DNA of 12,184 nucleotides. Source: Deltaproteobacteria bacterium. Its GTDB lineage: Bacteria > Myxococcota_A > UBA9042 > DTJE01. Location: the NCBI GenBank assembly GCA_016784945.1, contig JADHTP010000071.1, positions 1 to 12,184 on the forward strand, given 5' to 3'. Position 1 is the first letter of the stretch. Every line of letters begins with the position of its first letter. Position numbers and translations under genes: made by a program. Of the stretch, positions 1-6,774 are shown piece after piece. The notes under the pieces are model-generated. The model was not told the DNA's origin and did no database searches. It worked only from the letters and a program-made list of their open reading frames with translations.

Positions 1-172
1 TCTTCTTAGCACGAATCGTGAAGGTTCCGAAACTGGAGATCTTCACCTTTTCACCGTCGGTAAGGGCGGCCTTCATGACGTCGAGGATCGTCTCCACGAT
101 GGCGGCGGCTTCCTTCTTGGAAAAGCCGCCAAGCCGTTCGTAAACGCCTTCTACGATATCGGTCTTGGTCAT
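1..172 (-). CDS. ihfA: Integration host factor alpha-type DNA-bending protein (partial, C-terminus outside window)
   Basis: The visible 57 residues begin MTKTDIVEGVYERLGGFSKK and continue through the GEKVKISSFGTFTIRAKK segment. This is the N-terminal helical pair and first beta strands of the HU/IHF family. IHF is a heterodimeric nucleoid protein that bends DNA in transcription, recombination and replication. I prefer the alpha subunit because of the MTKxDIVEGVYE start and its position after rplT; in many proteobacteria ihfA closes the infC-rpmI-rplT-pheS-pheT cluster. The ATG start is supported by a strong GGAGGG Shine-Dalgarno a few bases upstream (about 175-181). It lies 37 bp after the rplT stop in the same direction, so it is probably co-transcribed. 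The DNA-binding beta arm is off the window. An HU protein or IHF beta cannot be fully excluded from this fragment. Confidence 0.9.
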   Translation of the reverse strand, partial: MTKTDIVEGVYERLGGFSKKEAAAIVETILDVMKAALTDGEKVKISSFGTFTIRAKK

Positions 173-209
173 GATCCCTCCACAGTCTCAGCAGTTCCCT
201 CAAGCACCT

Positions 210-563
210 CTACGATTCGCTCAAGGTGGTCTGTACGATGCGGGCGAAACCGTCCGGGTCGTGCACGGCGATGTCCGCCAGGATCTTCCGATCCACGGCG
301 GCCCCGGACAGACTCAGCGCGTGGATGAACTCCGCGTAGCGCGTGTCGTTCATCCGGCAAGCGGCGTTGATCCGGCTGATCCACAGGCGACGGAAGATCC
401 GTTTCTTCTGCCGGCGGTGAACGTACGCAAACCAGAGCCCCCGGTGCACCTGCTCCACGGCACGCCGGTAGGCGGTCCTGCGGCGCTCACGGAAACCCGA
501 TGCCAGTTTGAGGAGCCGGTTGTGACGCCGCCTCCTCTTGAATCCTCTTTTTACACGAGCCAT
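210..563 (-). CDS. rplT: 50S ribosomal protein L20
   Basis: The 117-residue product starts MARVKRGFKRRRRHNRLLKL and contains the family hallmarks RQKKRIFRRLWISRINAA (about residues 51-68) and the TRYAEFIHAL segment. L20 binds 23S rRNA early in large-subunit assembly, and in several bacteria it also represses its own operon at the mRNA level. Length matches the usual 115-120 residues. The basic N-terminal extension that penetrates the rRNA is intact. The ATG has a GGAGG ribosome binding site at 571-575 with 7-nt spacing, which begins just after the rpmI stop, so translation is probably coupled to rpmI. The gap to rpmI is 13 bp. I did not identify an L20-binding pseudoknot by eye. Confidence 0.97.
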   Translation of the reverse strand: MARVKRGFKRRRRHNRLLKLASGFRERRRTAYRRAVEQVHRGLWFAYVHRRQKKRIFRRLWISRINAACRMNDTRYAEFIHALSLSGAAVDRKILADIAVHDPDGFARIVQTTLSES

Positions 564-576
564 TGCAGGTCCTCCG

Positions 577-774
577 TCACAGGTTGGGCAGCAACCGATT
601 CATCCGCTTCATGTCGGACTTGGCGACCAGTGTGCCCTTTCTCAGATTCCGCTTCTGCTTCTTGCCCTTGTGTTCCATCAGGTGTCCCGCGCTGGCCTTG
701 TGCCTGCGCAGCTTGCCTGAACCGGTCCTGGAAAGCCGCTTGGCAGCGGCCCTGTTGGTTTTGATCTTAGGCAC
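577..774 (-). CDS. rpmI: 50S ribosomal protein L35 (GTG start)
   Basis: The 65-residue product reads (V/M)PKIKTNRAAAKRLSRTGSG and includes HLMEHKGKKQKRNLRKGTLV, which is diagnostic of L35, a small basic large-subunit protein. The family begins MPKxKT, and here the codon at that position is GTG (774-772). The longer open frame upstream to 828 lacks family similarity. A strong AAGGAGG site at 784-790, 9 nt upstream, fixes the GTG as the start. The first 8 bp of rpmI overlap the last 8 bp of infC (767-774), so the two are tightly coupled in translation. Length is normal. Confidence 0.96.
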   Translation of the reverse strand: MPKIKTNRAAAKRLSRTGSGKLRRHKASAGHLMEHKGKKQKRNLRKGTLVAKSDMKRMNRLLPNL

Positions 775-1312
775 GTCCGCCTTCCTCCTTTTTTCCCGCC
801 TTCGACATGAAATACATGGTGAGGACACGGCCTTCCATCCTGGGAGACTGTTCCAGCACCGCCACGTCCATCATGTCGGCCGCGATTTTTTCCATGGTCT
901 GCTGGCCAAGCGCGGTGAACTGGATTTCCCGTCCCTTGAAGAACATCATGAACTTGACCTTGTGGCCGTCGTTCAGGAATTCCGTGGCTCGCCTCATCTT
1001 CGTGGCCAGATCATGGTCGTCCGTCTTGTAACGGATCTTCACTTCCTTGAGCTGACTGGACGACTGACGCTTCTTGGCCTCAGCCTGTCGTTTCTTCTTC
1101 TGGTACTTGAATTTGCCGAAATCCATGATGCGGCAGACGGGCGGCCGGGCCTGCGCCGCGACCTCCACCAGGTCCAGACCGGCATCGTCCGCCATGTCGA
1201 GAGCCTGCGGCAGTGGAACGATTCCCATCTGTACGCCTTCGTGGTCGATAAGCCGCACCTCACGAGCCCTGATACGGCCATTTACCCTTGCTTCTCGATT
1301 GTCTGCGACCAC
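767..1312 (-). CDS. infC: Translation initiation factor IF-3 (GTG start)
   Basis: The 181-residue product has the IF3 N-domain (VNGRIRAREVRLIDHEGVQMG, about residues 10-30, through LDLVEVAAQARPPVCRIMDFGKFKY), a lysine-rich linker, and the C-domain (QLKEVKIRYKTDDHDLATKM through the GRVLTMYFM end). IF3 binds the 30S subunit, prevents premature 50S joining and checks start-codon and initiator-tRNA pairing. The start is GTG. An in-frame TGA four codons upstream rules out a longer reading, and a purine-rich GAGAGGAG site lies at 1316-1323. E. coli infC uses the rare AUU start for autorepression; that arrangement is not present here. The gene is first of the protein genes in the cluster and follows tRNA-Val by 70 bp. 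Confidence 0.97.
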   Translation of the reverse strand: MVADNREARVNGRIRAREVRLIDHEGVQMGIVPLPQALDMADDAGLDLVEVAAQARPPVCRIMDFGKFKYQKKKRQAEAKKRQSSSQLKEVKIRYKTDDHDLATKMRRATEFLNDGHKVKFMMFFKGREIQFTALGQQTMEKIAADMMDVAVLEQSPRMEGRVLTMYFMSKAGKKEEGGRA

Positions 1313-1382
1313 GTACTCCTCTCAAAATGGACTGCGCTCGACAGGAGTGCCTGAACCGGCAATCCTAAATCCAACGCGCCGG
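1313..1382 (-). other. 70-bp spacer between tRNA-Val and infC
   Basis: This would be the infC leader if tRNA-Val and infC are transcribed together. It contains the infC ribosome binding site at its infC-proximal end. I see no T-tract terminator and no strong separate promoter in it. This is consistent with read-through from the tRNA promoter followed by processing, which is inference. Confidence 0.4.
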
Positions 1383-1454
1383 TAGGCACGGGCGGGATTG
1401 AACCGCCGACATCTACCGTGTCAAGGTAGCGCTCTCCCACTGAGCTACGCGCCT
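1383..1454 (-). tRNA. tRNA-Val (anticodon GAC)
   Basis: Read on the minus strand, the 72-nt sequence folds into a canonical cloverleaf. The acceptor stem is AGGCGCG/CGTGCCT with one G-T pair. The D arm is GCTC/GAGC, the anticodon stem CTACC/GGTAG, and the T arm GGCGG-TTCAATC-CCGCC. The 7-nt anticodon loop TTGACAC gives anticodon GAC, which reads GUC and GUU valine codons. The discriminator base is A, as expected for valine. The following bases are CCG, so the terminal CCA is not encoded and must be added by nucleotidyltransferase. The gene lies directly upstream of infC in the same direction, with a good promoter just upstream. Confidence 0.96.
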
Positions 1455-1473
1455 GGGTCAAATGCCGCGACGG

Positions 1474-1501
1474 ATCGTAACCGGAAACTATAGGTTGTCA
1501 A
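1474..1501 (-). promoter_or_regulatory. Sigma70-like promoter for tRNA-Val and the infC cluster
   Basis: On the minus strand a perfect -35 TTGACA (1501-1496) is followed by a 16-bp spacer and a TACGAT -10 element (1479-1474, 4 of 6 consensus bases). The predicted start point, about 1467, lies roughly 12 bp before the mature tRNA 5' end, as expected for a tRNA promoter. With no clear terminator between tRNA-Val and infC, it may also drive the ribosomal genes. Confidence 0.6.
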
Positions 1502-1524
1502 GAGGTTTTTTGCCGTCAAGTGTG

Positions 1525-1554
1525 TTGACGGAGGACTTAACATGGTGGTAAATT
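1525..1554 (+). promoter_or_regulatory. Candidate promoter for the PEGA/kelch cluster
   Basis: On the plus strand, TTGACG (1525-1530) precedes TAAATT (1549-1554) by 18 bp. The -10 is preceded by TGG, giving an extended TGn element. The start point would be near 1561, leaving a leader of about 75 nt before the ATG at 1637. It is divergent from the tRNA-Val promoter, with the two -35 elements about 24 bp apart, so the two transcription units may compete or share regulators. Confidence 0.4.
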
Positions 1555-1636
1555 CCTGCGCGCTGCGGCATTTGCCGAATCGGGGTGCTGATACACAGGC
1601 ATCGCGGTGTCAACGGGACTGCGGAGGATCCGAAAT

Positions 1637-3184
1637 ATGCTGGTCCGCATGAAACGAGTCAACGGGGCCATGAGCGCCGTCGTGCTGGTCGCCTTTACGG
1701 CGACCCTGGCCGTCGGTCCCATGCCGGCCCTTGCCCAGGACGCGGTGGCGGCTGGAGGACAGGATGAAAGGTACGTGGTGCTTTTCGTCCCCATCCAACG
1801 CTCCGACCACGTGTCCGAGGGTGTGCCCGGGCGGGTGGAGGAATACCTCCGTGCCCTGGTGGAGATCGACCCGAAGATCGATCTCCTGATGCACGCCGAG
1901 GAAGCGGTCGCCACGCCGGAAGCGACGCCGGCCGAGCCGGTTCCCGAACCGATCCGCGAGAACCCCCGGCTGGAACGGGCCCGGAAGCTGGCCGATTCCG
2001 GCAGGGTGTCGGTGGAAAAGAGACGCTTCGAGTCCGGCCTTGGACGGTTGATGAAGGCGGAGAGCCTCTACGGCAGGAACCTGGCGGACCTGGAAGATTT
2101 CGACCGCTACATCGACGCCAGGCTGTGGCTGGCGGTCGGATTCATCAACGGCGGGTACATGGAGGAGGGCCGGTCCGCCATCCGGAAACTGCTGGTCATG
2201 CGACCGGAACTGAGCCTCGACGCCAAGACCTTCAGCAAGCGCTTCATGAAGAACCTGGCCTCTTCCAGGAAAAGGATCAAGACCGGTGGCGACCTCACGG
2301 TCTCGGTGGACGTGGATACCGCATCGGTCTACGTGGACGGACGCCTCGTGGGCAACGGTGCCCAGACCGTGTCCGGCCTGCCCAGGGGACGGCACTACGT
2401 CCGGGTGGTTTCCGAGGGACTGCCGCCCAGGGGCCGGTTCGTGAACACCAAGCCCGTCGGCAGGACCGCCTCCGTGTTTCTGAAGGTCACGCCGAAAACG
2501 GCCGCCCGCCCGAAACCTGCACCCGTCAAGGCCCGGCTGGCCTCCAGGCCCCTGACCGAGTATGCGCGGTCCGGCGAATTCGAGAGTTCCTTCGAAAGCG
2601 ATGTCCGCCTGGCCTTGGGCAAGACACGGGCGCAATATGCCGTCCTGGCCTACCTGGCCCGTTCGGACAGTGCCTTCCACCTGGGGCTGTTCCTCTTCGA
2701 CGGCAAGACGGGCAAGCTGGCGGACATCGAACCGGCGGTCATCGACACGGACCTGAGCAACCTGCAGATTGCCCTGTTGGACCTGGAGTCGAGGCTGGCC
2801 AAGGCCCTTTCCAGTTTCCCGTCCGAACGGCTGGTGACACTTCGCCCGGCCATATATGCCCTGGCACCCTCGGCCTATCCCGAGCCGGCCCCCGTGGCCG
2901 TGGCGCCTGAGCCGGAACCGGCCCCTGTGACGGTCACACCCACGCCTGCGCCCGAGCCGGAGCCCGTGGCCAGCGGCGGTTTCGACGACATTCCCGAAGA
3001 TTTCCCCATGGACGAATGGCCCTCCGAATCGCCGTCATGGCCCCTCTACCAGGAATGGTGGCTGTGGACGGTAGTGGGCGCCGTTGTAATCGGCGGAGCC
3101 GCCGTGATCGGCGTCTGTGCGGCCGGTAAATGCGGAAGTGGTGGCGGTGGAAACGATGCATTCGGCGCCCGGGCCGTGTGGTGA
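1637..3184 (+). CDS. Secreted/envelope PEGA-domain protein with C-terminal membrane anchor
   Basis: This is a 515-residue protein of unknown specific function. A signal peptide covers about residues 1-33, with a basic start (MLVRMKRVNG), a hydrophobic core and a PALAQ-type cleavage site. Residues about 110-216 form a charged helical, TPR-like region. Residues about 217-287 resemble a PEGA domain: DLTVSVDVDTASVYVDGRLV, then GLPRGRHYVRVVSEG, a beta-rich surface fold. A second globular part follows, then a Pro/Glu/Ala-rich linker (about 421-444) and one membrane helix (about 474-495, starting WWLWTVVGAVVIGG) with a short Gly-rich tail. A longer frame from GTG 1607 exists. ATG 1637 is chosen for its GGAGGA site (1623-1628, 8-nt spacing) and better signal peptide. 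It leads a cluster with two kelch lipoproteins, the next starting 16 bp after its stop. Similar layouts occur in deltaproteobacterial surface proteins; the role is unknown. Confidence 0.8.
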   Translation: MLVRMKRVNGAMSAVVLVAFTATLAVGPMPALAQDAVAAGGQDERYVVLFVPIQRSDHVSEGVPGRVEEYLRALVEIDPKIDLLMHAEEAVATPEATPAEPVPEPIRENPRLERARKLADSGRVSVEKRRFESGLGRLMKAESLYGRNLADLEDFDRYIDARLWLAVGFINGGYMEEGRSAIRKLLVMRPELSLDAKTFSKRFMKNLASSRKRIKTGGDLTVSVDVDTASVYVDGRLVGNGAQTVSGLPRGRHYVRVVSEGLPPRGRFVNTKPVGRTASVFLKVTPKTAARPKPAPVKARLASRPLTEYARSGEFESSFESDVRLALGKTRAQYAVLAYLARSDSAFHLGLFLFDGKTGKLADIEPAVIDTDLSNLQIALLDLESRLAKALSSFPSERLVTLRPAIYALAPSAYPEPAPVAVAPEPEPAPVTVTPTPAPEPEPVASGGFDDIPEDFPMDEWPSESPSWPLYQEWWLWTVVGAVVIGGAAVIGVCAAGKCGSGGGGNDAFGARAVW

Positions 3185-3200
3185 TGAGGAGGTGGTTGGG

Positions 3201-4853
3201 ATGAAGAACCGACTGAACCAGATGAAACGGGTGTTCGCGGCGGTCCTCCTCGCGGTGGCCTTCCTGGCCTGCGGCGGCGGCGGAACGCCCCCGGAACTGC
3301 TCACCGTGGCGGTGCATCCGGTCACGGGAACAACACTGGCCGGGCCGAACCAGAATCCCTTCGACGCGAGTCAGGCCAAGAAGATGCGGTTCTCGGTGAC
3401 GGGCGCGGGAATCGAGGGCGTCCTGGAATCGGTGGTGGATTTCAACACTCACCAGGCCGTTCTGCCGGATATCCCCGAAGGCTACGGGCGACAGGTGACC
3501 GTGGAGGTGTGCAAGGAGTTCTGCGACGAGAAGATGGCCGGTGACATCTTCGCCCGGGGGCGCTCGGTGCCTCTCACCGTGAAGCACAACGACCCCGAGC
3601 GGACCGTCAACGTGTTCGTGAGCCCAAAGAACTCGTTTTCGTCCCCGGCCGACACGTCAAACCCGCCGGCGAACACCTCCCTGGTCCAGGGCGAGCGTAT
3701 CGGCGCGACCATGACCGTGCTGGACGACGGGAATGTGCTCATCCTGGGTGGTGCCCGGATCAAAACCGGTTCGGCGTCCTGGACCCGGGCCGAGGACCTC
3801 GATGTCGTGATCCCCGAGGCGGAAGTCTATGACCCGCGGGACGGTTCCTTTACGGCCGTGGGACCCATGACCATCCCAAGGGCCTTCCACCAGGCTGTCA
3901 AGCTCTCTGACGGCCGTGTGGTGGTCCTGGGCGGATACACGCAAATCGCCGGGGGACCGGCATCCATCACGGACTCCGTGGAGGTCTTCGAACCCGATTC
4001 CGGTGTCTTCCGCCAGAGCAGCCAGGGATTGTCCGGCGGTGCGGGACGCGCCTTGTTCACCGCGGCCCTGGCCGGGACCAGTCCTGACGTGATCTTCCTG
4101 GCCGGTGGACTGTCCGACCCCAAGGCGGCGGGATCCACGTGGGATATGTACATCCTGGATACGGGCACCGTGGCCCACGGCCCCCTCTCCACCATCCGGT
4201 ACAATCACGCCATGAGCTTGCTTTCGACCTACGGGCGGACGGGGAGCGATCCGGGGACCGACGCCTTCATCCTGTTCGGCGGCGAAAACGACCAGGGCAT
4301 CGTGTCGGACGTGGAGCCCTTCACCGTGTCCGGATTCGAGGTCAAGGCTGACGACACCGCCACCACCAAGCTGCCCGGCGGCGGCAGGACCATGCTGACC
4401 GCTGTACACGTGGCCCAGCAGGGCATCATCTACGTCATCGGCGGATTCACCGACACGGGCCACAACCAGCCGTCCAACCGGGTTGACGTGTTCCGTGAAG
4501 GCCGGCGCGGCTTCGTGGACGGGGAGGTCCTCTTCCTGAACGCGGCTCGCGGGGCGCACACCGCGGCCCTCATCGACTTCAACACCATCTTTGTCGCAGG
4601 CGGCTTGGGCTTTGGTGGCAACACCCTGCCTTCCACTGAACTGATTATCGAAAATCTCGAATGCGATGACCTGGAAAACCAGATCGGTTGCAAGTACGTG
4701 ATTACCTCGGTGGCCAGTTGGACGCCGGACCTGGCACCGGCACGGGCGGGGCACATGTCGGTCTTCGACTCCACCCGTCGGGTGTTCGTCGCGGGCGGAT
4801 TCTCACAGTTCTCGCAGCCCGTCAAGACGGCGACCCTGTACAATCCGGATTGA
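3201..4853 (+). CDS. Kelch-repeat beta-propeller lipoprotein (first of two)
   Basis: This is a 550-residue predicted outer-membrane or surface lipoprotein. The N-terminus MKNRLNQMKRVFAAVLLAVA leads into FLAC with lipidation at Cys24, then a Gly-rich tether. Residues about 30-150 form a beta-rich domain with a VCKEFC cysteine pair. From about 150 to the end there are seven kelch-like strands ending in GG, near residues 178 (VLILGG), 240 (VVVLGG), 298 (VIFLAGG), 356 (AFILFGG), 411 (IYVIGG), 464 (IFVAGG) and 529 (VFVAGG). Spacing is mostly 50-60 residues, fitting a seven-bladed propeller. ATG 3201 is preferred over an upstream in-frame ATG (3117) because it has a GAGGAGG site at 3186-3192 with 8-nt spacing and starts the signal peptide. 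Kelch propellers usually bind proteins or sugars; the ligand here is unknown. Confidence 0.85.
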   Translation: MKNRLNQMKRVFAAVLLAVAFLACGGGGTPPELLTVAVHPVTGTTLAGPNQNPFDASQAKKMRFSVTGAGIEGVLESVVDFNTHQAVLPDIPEGYGRQVTVEVCKEFCDEKMAGDIFARGRSVPLTVKHNDPERTVNVFVSPKNSFSSPADTSNPPANTSLVQGERIGATMTVLDDGNVLILGGARIKTGSASWTRAEDLDVVIPEAEVYDPRDGSFTAVGPMTIPRAFHQAVKLSDGRVVVLGGYTQIAGGPASITDSVEVFEPDSGVFRQSSQGLSGGAGRALFTAALAGTSPDVIFLAGGLSDPKAAGSTWDMYILDTGTVAHGPLSTIRYNHAMSLLSTYGRTGSDPGTDAFILFGGENDQGIVSDVEPFTVSGFEVKADDTATTKLPGGGRTMLTAVHVAQQGIIYVIGGFTDTGHNQPSNRVDVFREGRRGFVDGEVLFLNAARGAHTAALIDFNTIFVAGGLGFGGNTLPSTELIIENLECDDLENQIGCKYVITSVASWTPDLAPARAGHMSVFDSTRRVFVAGGFSQFSQPVKTATLYNPD

Positions 4854-4854
4854 T

Positions 4855-6765
4855 GTGACTCGTCTTTCCCCAGTCGAACATTTCCCATCAGCATCCGCAG
4901 GTTTTCGACCGTTTGTGGTTACCACGCTGGTCTCGTTGTCCGTCGCGGGCTTCCTGAATTGCGGCGCTGGGGCGGCGGACGGCGCGTCACGCTCCTTTGG
5001 ACTGGTGTTCGCCACCGAAGTGGAAACGGGGTGCGAAAGCTCGCCGGTCATCGCGGGAAAGCTGCCCGAGGACGTGGACTGGCTGGTGGCCCGCCTGCTC
5101 GACCCCGAGGGCAAGGAAACATCGGTGCTCGTGATCGACGGTGGTGGACAGGATGTGCCCGGTGAAAGCCTCATGACCGGAGTCCTGCCGGGGCGCTATC
5201 GCCTGGAAGTGACCGGTTGCCGCCAGTCCGGGGGGGGGCTCGCAACCTGGGGAGGAATGAGCCGCGAATTCGACGTTCTGGAATCGCAGAAGTCGGCACC
5301 CATCGTCTTCATGAAGCGGGCGGGTGGTCTGTCCTGCGTGGGCGGTAAGAACCTGAATCCCCTGGCGCCCCAGTTCGACGGAGACGGATTCTTCGTCTAT
5401 GGCGTGTCGGCTTTCGCCGCCGGCACGGTGACCCAGGGGGGACGGATCTTCGTGTCCGGCGGGTTCACCGAAGACAAGCCAAAGGCCGCCGGAGACAGCC
5501 TGTCCGCGGGGACCCGGGTATGGGAATACGACGCCAGCCAGGGAGTCTTAGTCGGTATCTTCGACGCGGGATTGAACCGATTGGAACTGGCCGAGCCACG
5601 GGCCCTTCACGGCCTGGTGGGGGCGCCTGGCAACGACACCCGGCTGCTGGCCGTGGGTGGCGTTCGTTCCGCCGTTCTGGTGCCCAAGGGATTCCCCGAC
5701 CACCTGGCCCCCTTGGACGAGGCCGTGGGTGTGGACAATGTCGTGGAGGTTCTGGACGTAGCGGGAGCCTCGGCCACCGGTGTCCAGACCCCATGGGATG
5801 GAATCCAGTCCACGTGGGCCGTGAGTCGCGACGGGAACTGGATCGCCCTGGCGGGCGGGCGGGACGCCACTGCCGGGTTGCCTTCGTCGGACGTGGCCTT
5901 CCTGGAAACCCATGCCGAGAGACTGATACAGGGATCGGCCACCTACCTCGCAGGAACCCTGGGATCGCCGCGATTCGGGTCGGCCTCCCTGTTCCTGTCC
6001 ACGGGTGAAATGCTCCTGATCGGGGGGTGGGACGGGACTCAACCAGCGCCCCCCGAACTGGTTCGCCCGGACGGCACCCAGACGCTGGCAACACGGGTCC
6101 TGTCGGCGGCCGGCCCCCCGGCGGGCACCTCGCCCACTGCCTTCCCCAGCCTTGCGATCCTGAAGGATGATGGACAGGAAGCCGATGTGCTGGTTGTGGG
6201 TGGCAATCCCCTGGACGATCCGTCTTTCGTTTTTGCCAATCCCGATCCCACCCGGCCCACGACCTGGGTGCTGCAACTCGAGTCCACCGATGGTCTCCGA
6301 TACGACGGGGCCACCGCCCGGTCCGTGGCCATGGAAAGCGGGTCCGAGTGGGCCGTTCGATCCCTGGCCTCCCTCGTTCCCCTGGGCTCCTCCTGGTTGA
6401 TGGCCGGTGGTTACCGGGCGTTCAAGGAGCAGATCGACGTGCCCGGTTGCGGCCTGGTCTGGGGGTATTTCTGCTTTCCGCGGACCCTGCCTCTGTTCCG
6501 ACTGGATTCAACCGGTACGGCGCTGGAAATGGTCCGGGAGGTGGAGGATGTGCAGTCGCGGTTGGGCGCCCTCGTGCTGCCGCTGGACGAGGGCAGCGCC
6601 CTGGTCCTGGGCGGTATGGACGGATTCGGTTTCCCGAAGCAGGACGGGTCAGGAAGCCCGCCGCCTCCCGCCACCACACCCATCCTTTCCACCGGGTACG
6701 TGCAGGTGCTCGACGGGTATTTCGACTCTGACATCTGCGTGCAGCACGTTCCCCTGACCCGGTGA
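4855..6765 (+). CDS. Kelch-repeat beta-propeller putative lipoprotein (second of two)
   Basis: This is a 636-residue paralogue-like neighbour of the preceding kelch lipoprotein. The N-terminus has a hydrophobic stretch (about 20-34) ending in GFLNC, suggesting lipidation at Cys36. Asn just before the Cys is atypical, so ordinary secretion is possible. Residues about 45-155 form a beta-rich domain with LPGRYRLEVTGC, like carboxypeptidase-regulatory or PEGA-type folds. Seven kelch-like strands lie near residues 198 (IFVSGG), 264 (LLAVGG), 330 (IALAGG), 385 (MLLIGG), 445 (VLVVGG), 514 (WLMAGG) and 582 (ALVLGG). The GTG start is 1 nt after the previous stop and has no clear ribosome binding site, so translation probably depends on coupling. 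A run of nine G lies at codons about 126-128. The function and ligand are unknown. Confidence 0.8.
   Translation: MTRLSPVEHFPSASAGFRPFVVTTLVSLSVAGFLNCGAGAADGASRSFGLVFATEVETGCESSPVIAGKLPEDVDWLVARLLDPEGKETSVLVIDGGGQDVPGESLMTGVLPGRYRLEVTGCRQSGGGLATWGGMSREFDVLESQKSAPIVFMKRAGGLSCVGGKNLNPLAPQFDGDGFFVYGVSAFAAGTVTQGGRIFVSGGFTEDKPKAAGDSLSAGTRVWEYDASQGVLVGIFDAGLNRLELAEPRALHGLVGAPGNDTRLLAVGGVRSAVLVPKGFPDHLAPLDEAVGVDNVVEVLDVAGASATGVQTPWDGIQSTWAVSRDGNWIALAGGRDATAGLPSSDVAFLETHAERLIQGSATYLAGTLGSPRFGSASLFLSTGEMLLIGGWDGTQPAPPELVRPDGTQTLATRVLSAAGPPAGTSPTAFPSLAILKDDGQEADVLVVGGNPLDDPSFVFANPDPTRPTTWVLQLESTDGLRYDGATARSVAMESGSEWAVRSLASLVPLGSSWLMAGGYRAFKEQIDVPGCGLVWGYFCFPRTLPLFRLDSTGTALEMVREVEDVQSRLGALVLPLDEGSALVLGGMDGFGFPKQDGSGSPPPPATTPILSTGYVQVLDGYFDSDICVQHVPLTR
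5230..5238 (+). repeat. G9 homopolymer inside the second kelch gene
   Basis: Nine consecutive G encode Gly-Gly-Gly. Loss of one G would bring TGA (5258-5260) into frame within about 10 codons. Gain of one G would bring TAA (5346-5348) into frame. Either slip would remove the whole propeller. It is the longest G run I noticed in the window. Confidence 0.9.
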
Positions 6766-6771
6766 GCCGGG
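6758..6771. terminator. Small hairpin at the convergent gene junction (weak terminator candidate)
   Basis: CCCGG-TGAG-CCGGG forms a 5-bp GC stem overlapping the kelch stop codon, within the 9-bp gap to the convergent YchF-like gene. There is no T-tract on either strand, so it is not a classical intrinsic terminator. It could act as a bidirectional stop only with Rho or by polymerase collision. Confidence 0.2.
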
Positions 6772-6774
6772 AAT

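Noticed and set aside
563..1354. Long plus-strand open frame opposite rpmI and infC
   Set aside because: It is antisense to two unmistakable genes and shows no recognisable domain. GC-rich DNA makes such shadow frames common.
1607..1636. GTG 1607 as the start of the PEGA protein
   Set aside because: No ribosome site supports it, and it would add ten residues before a complete signal peptide. ATG 1637 has a strong GGAGGA site.
1610..2680. Long minus-strand open frame opposite the PEGA gene
   Set aside because: No ribosome site or domain pattern. The plus-strand frame has a signal peptide, PEGA domain and membrane helix.
3117..3200. ATG 3117 as the start of the first kelch lipoprotein
   Set aside because: It lies inside the PEGA gene and would bury the lipoprotein signal peptide 28 residues in. 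ATG 3201 has a ribosome site and begins the signal sequence.
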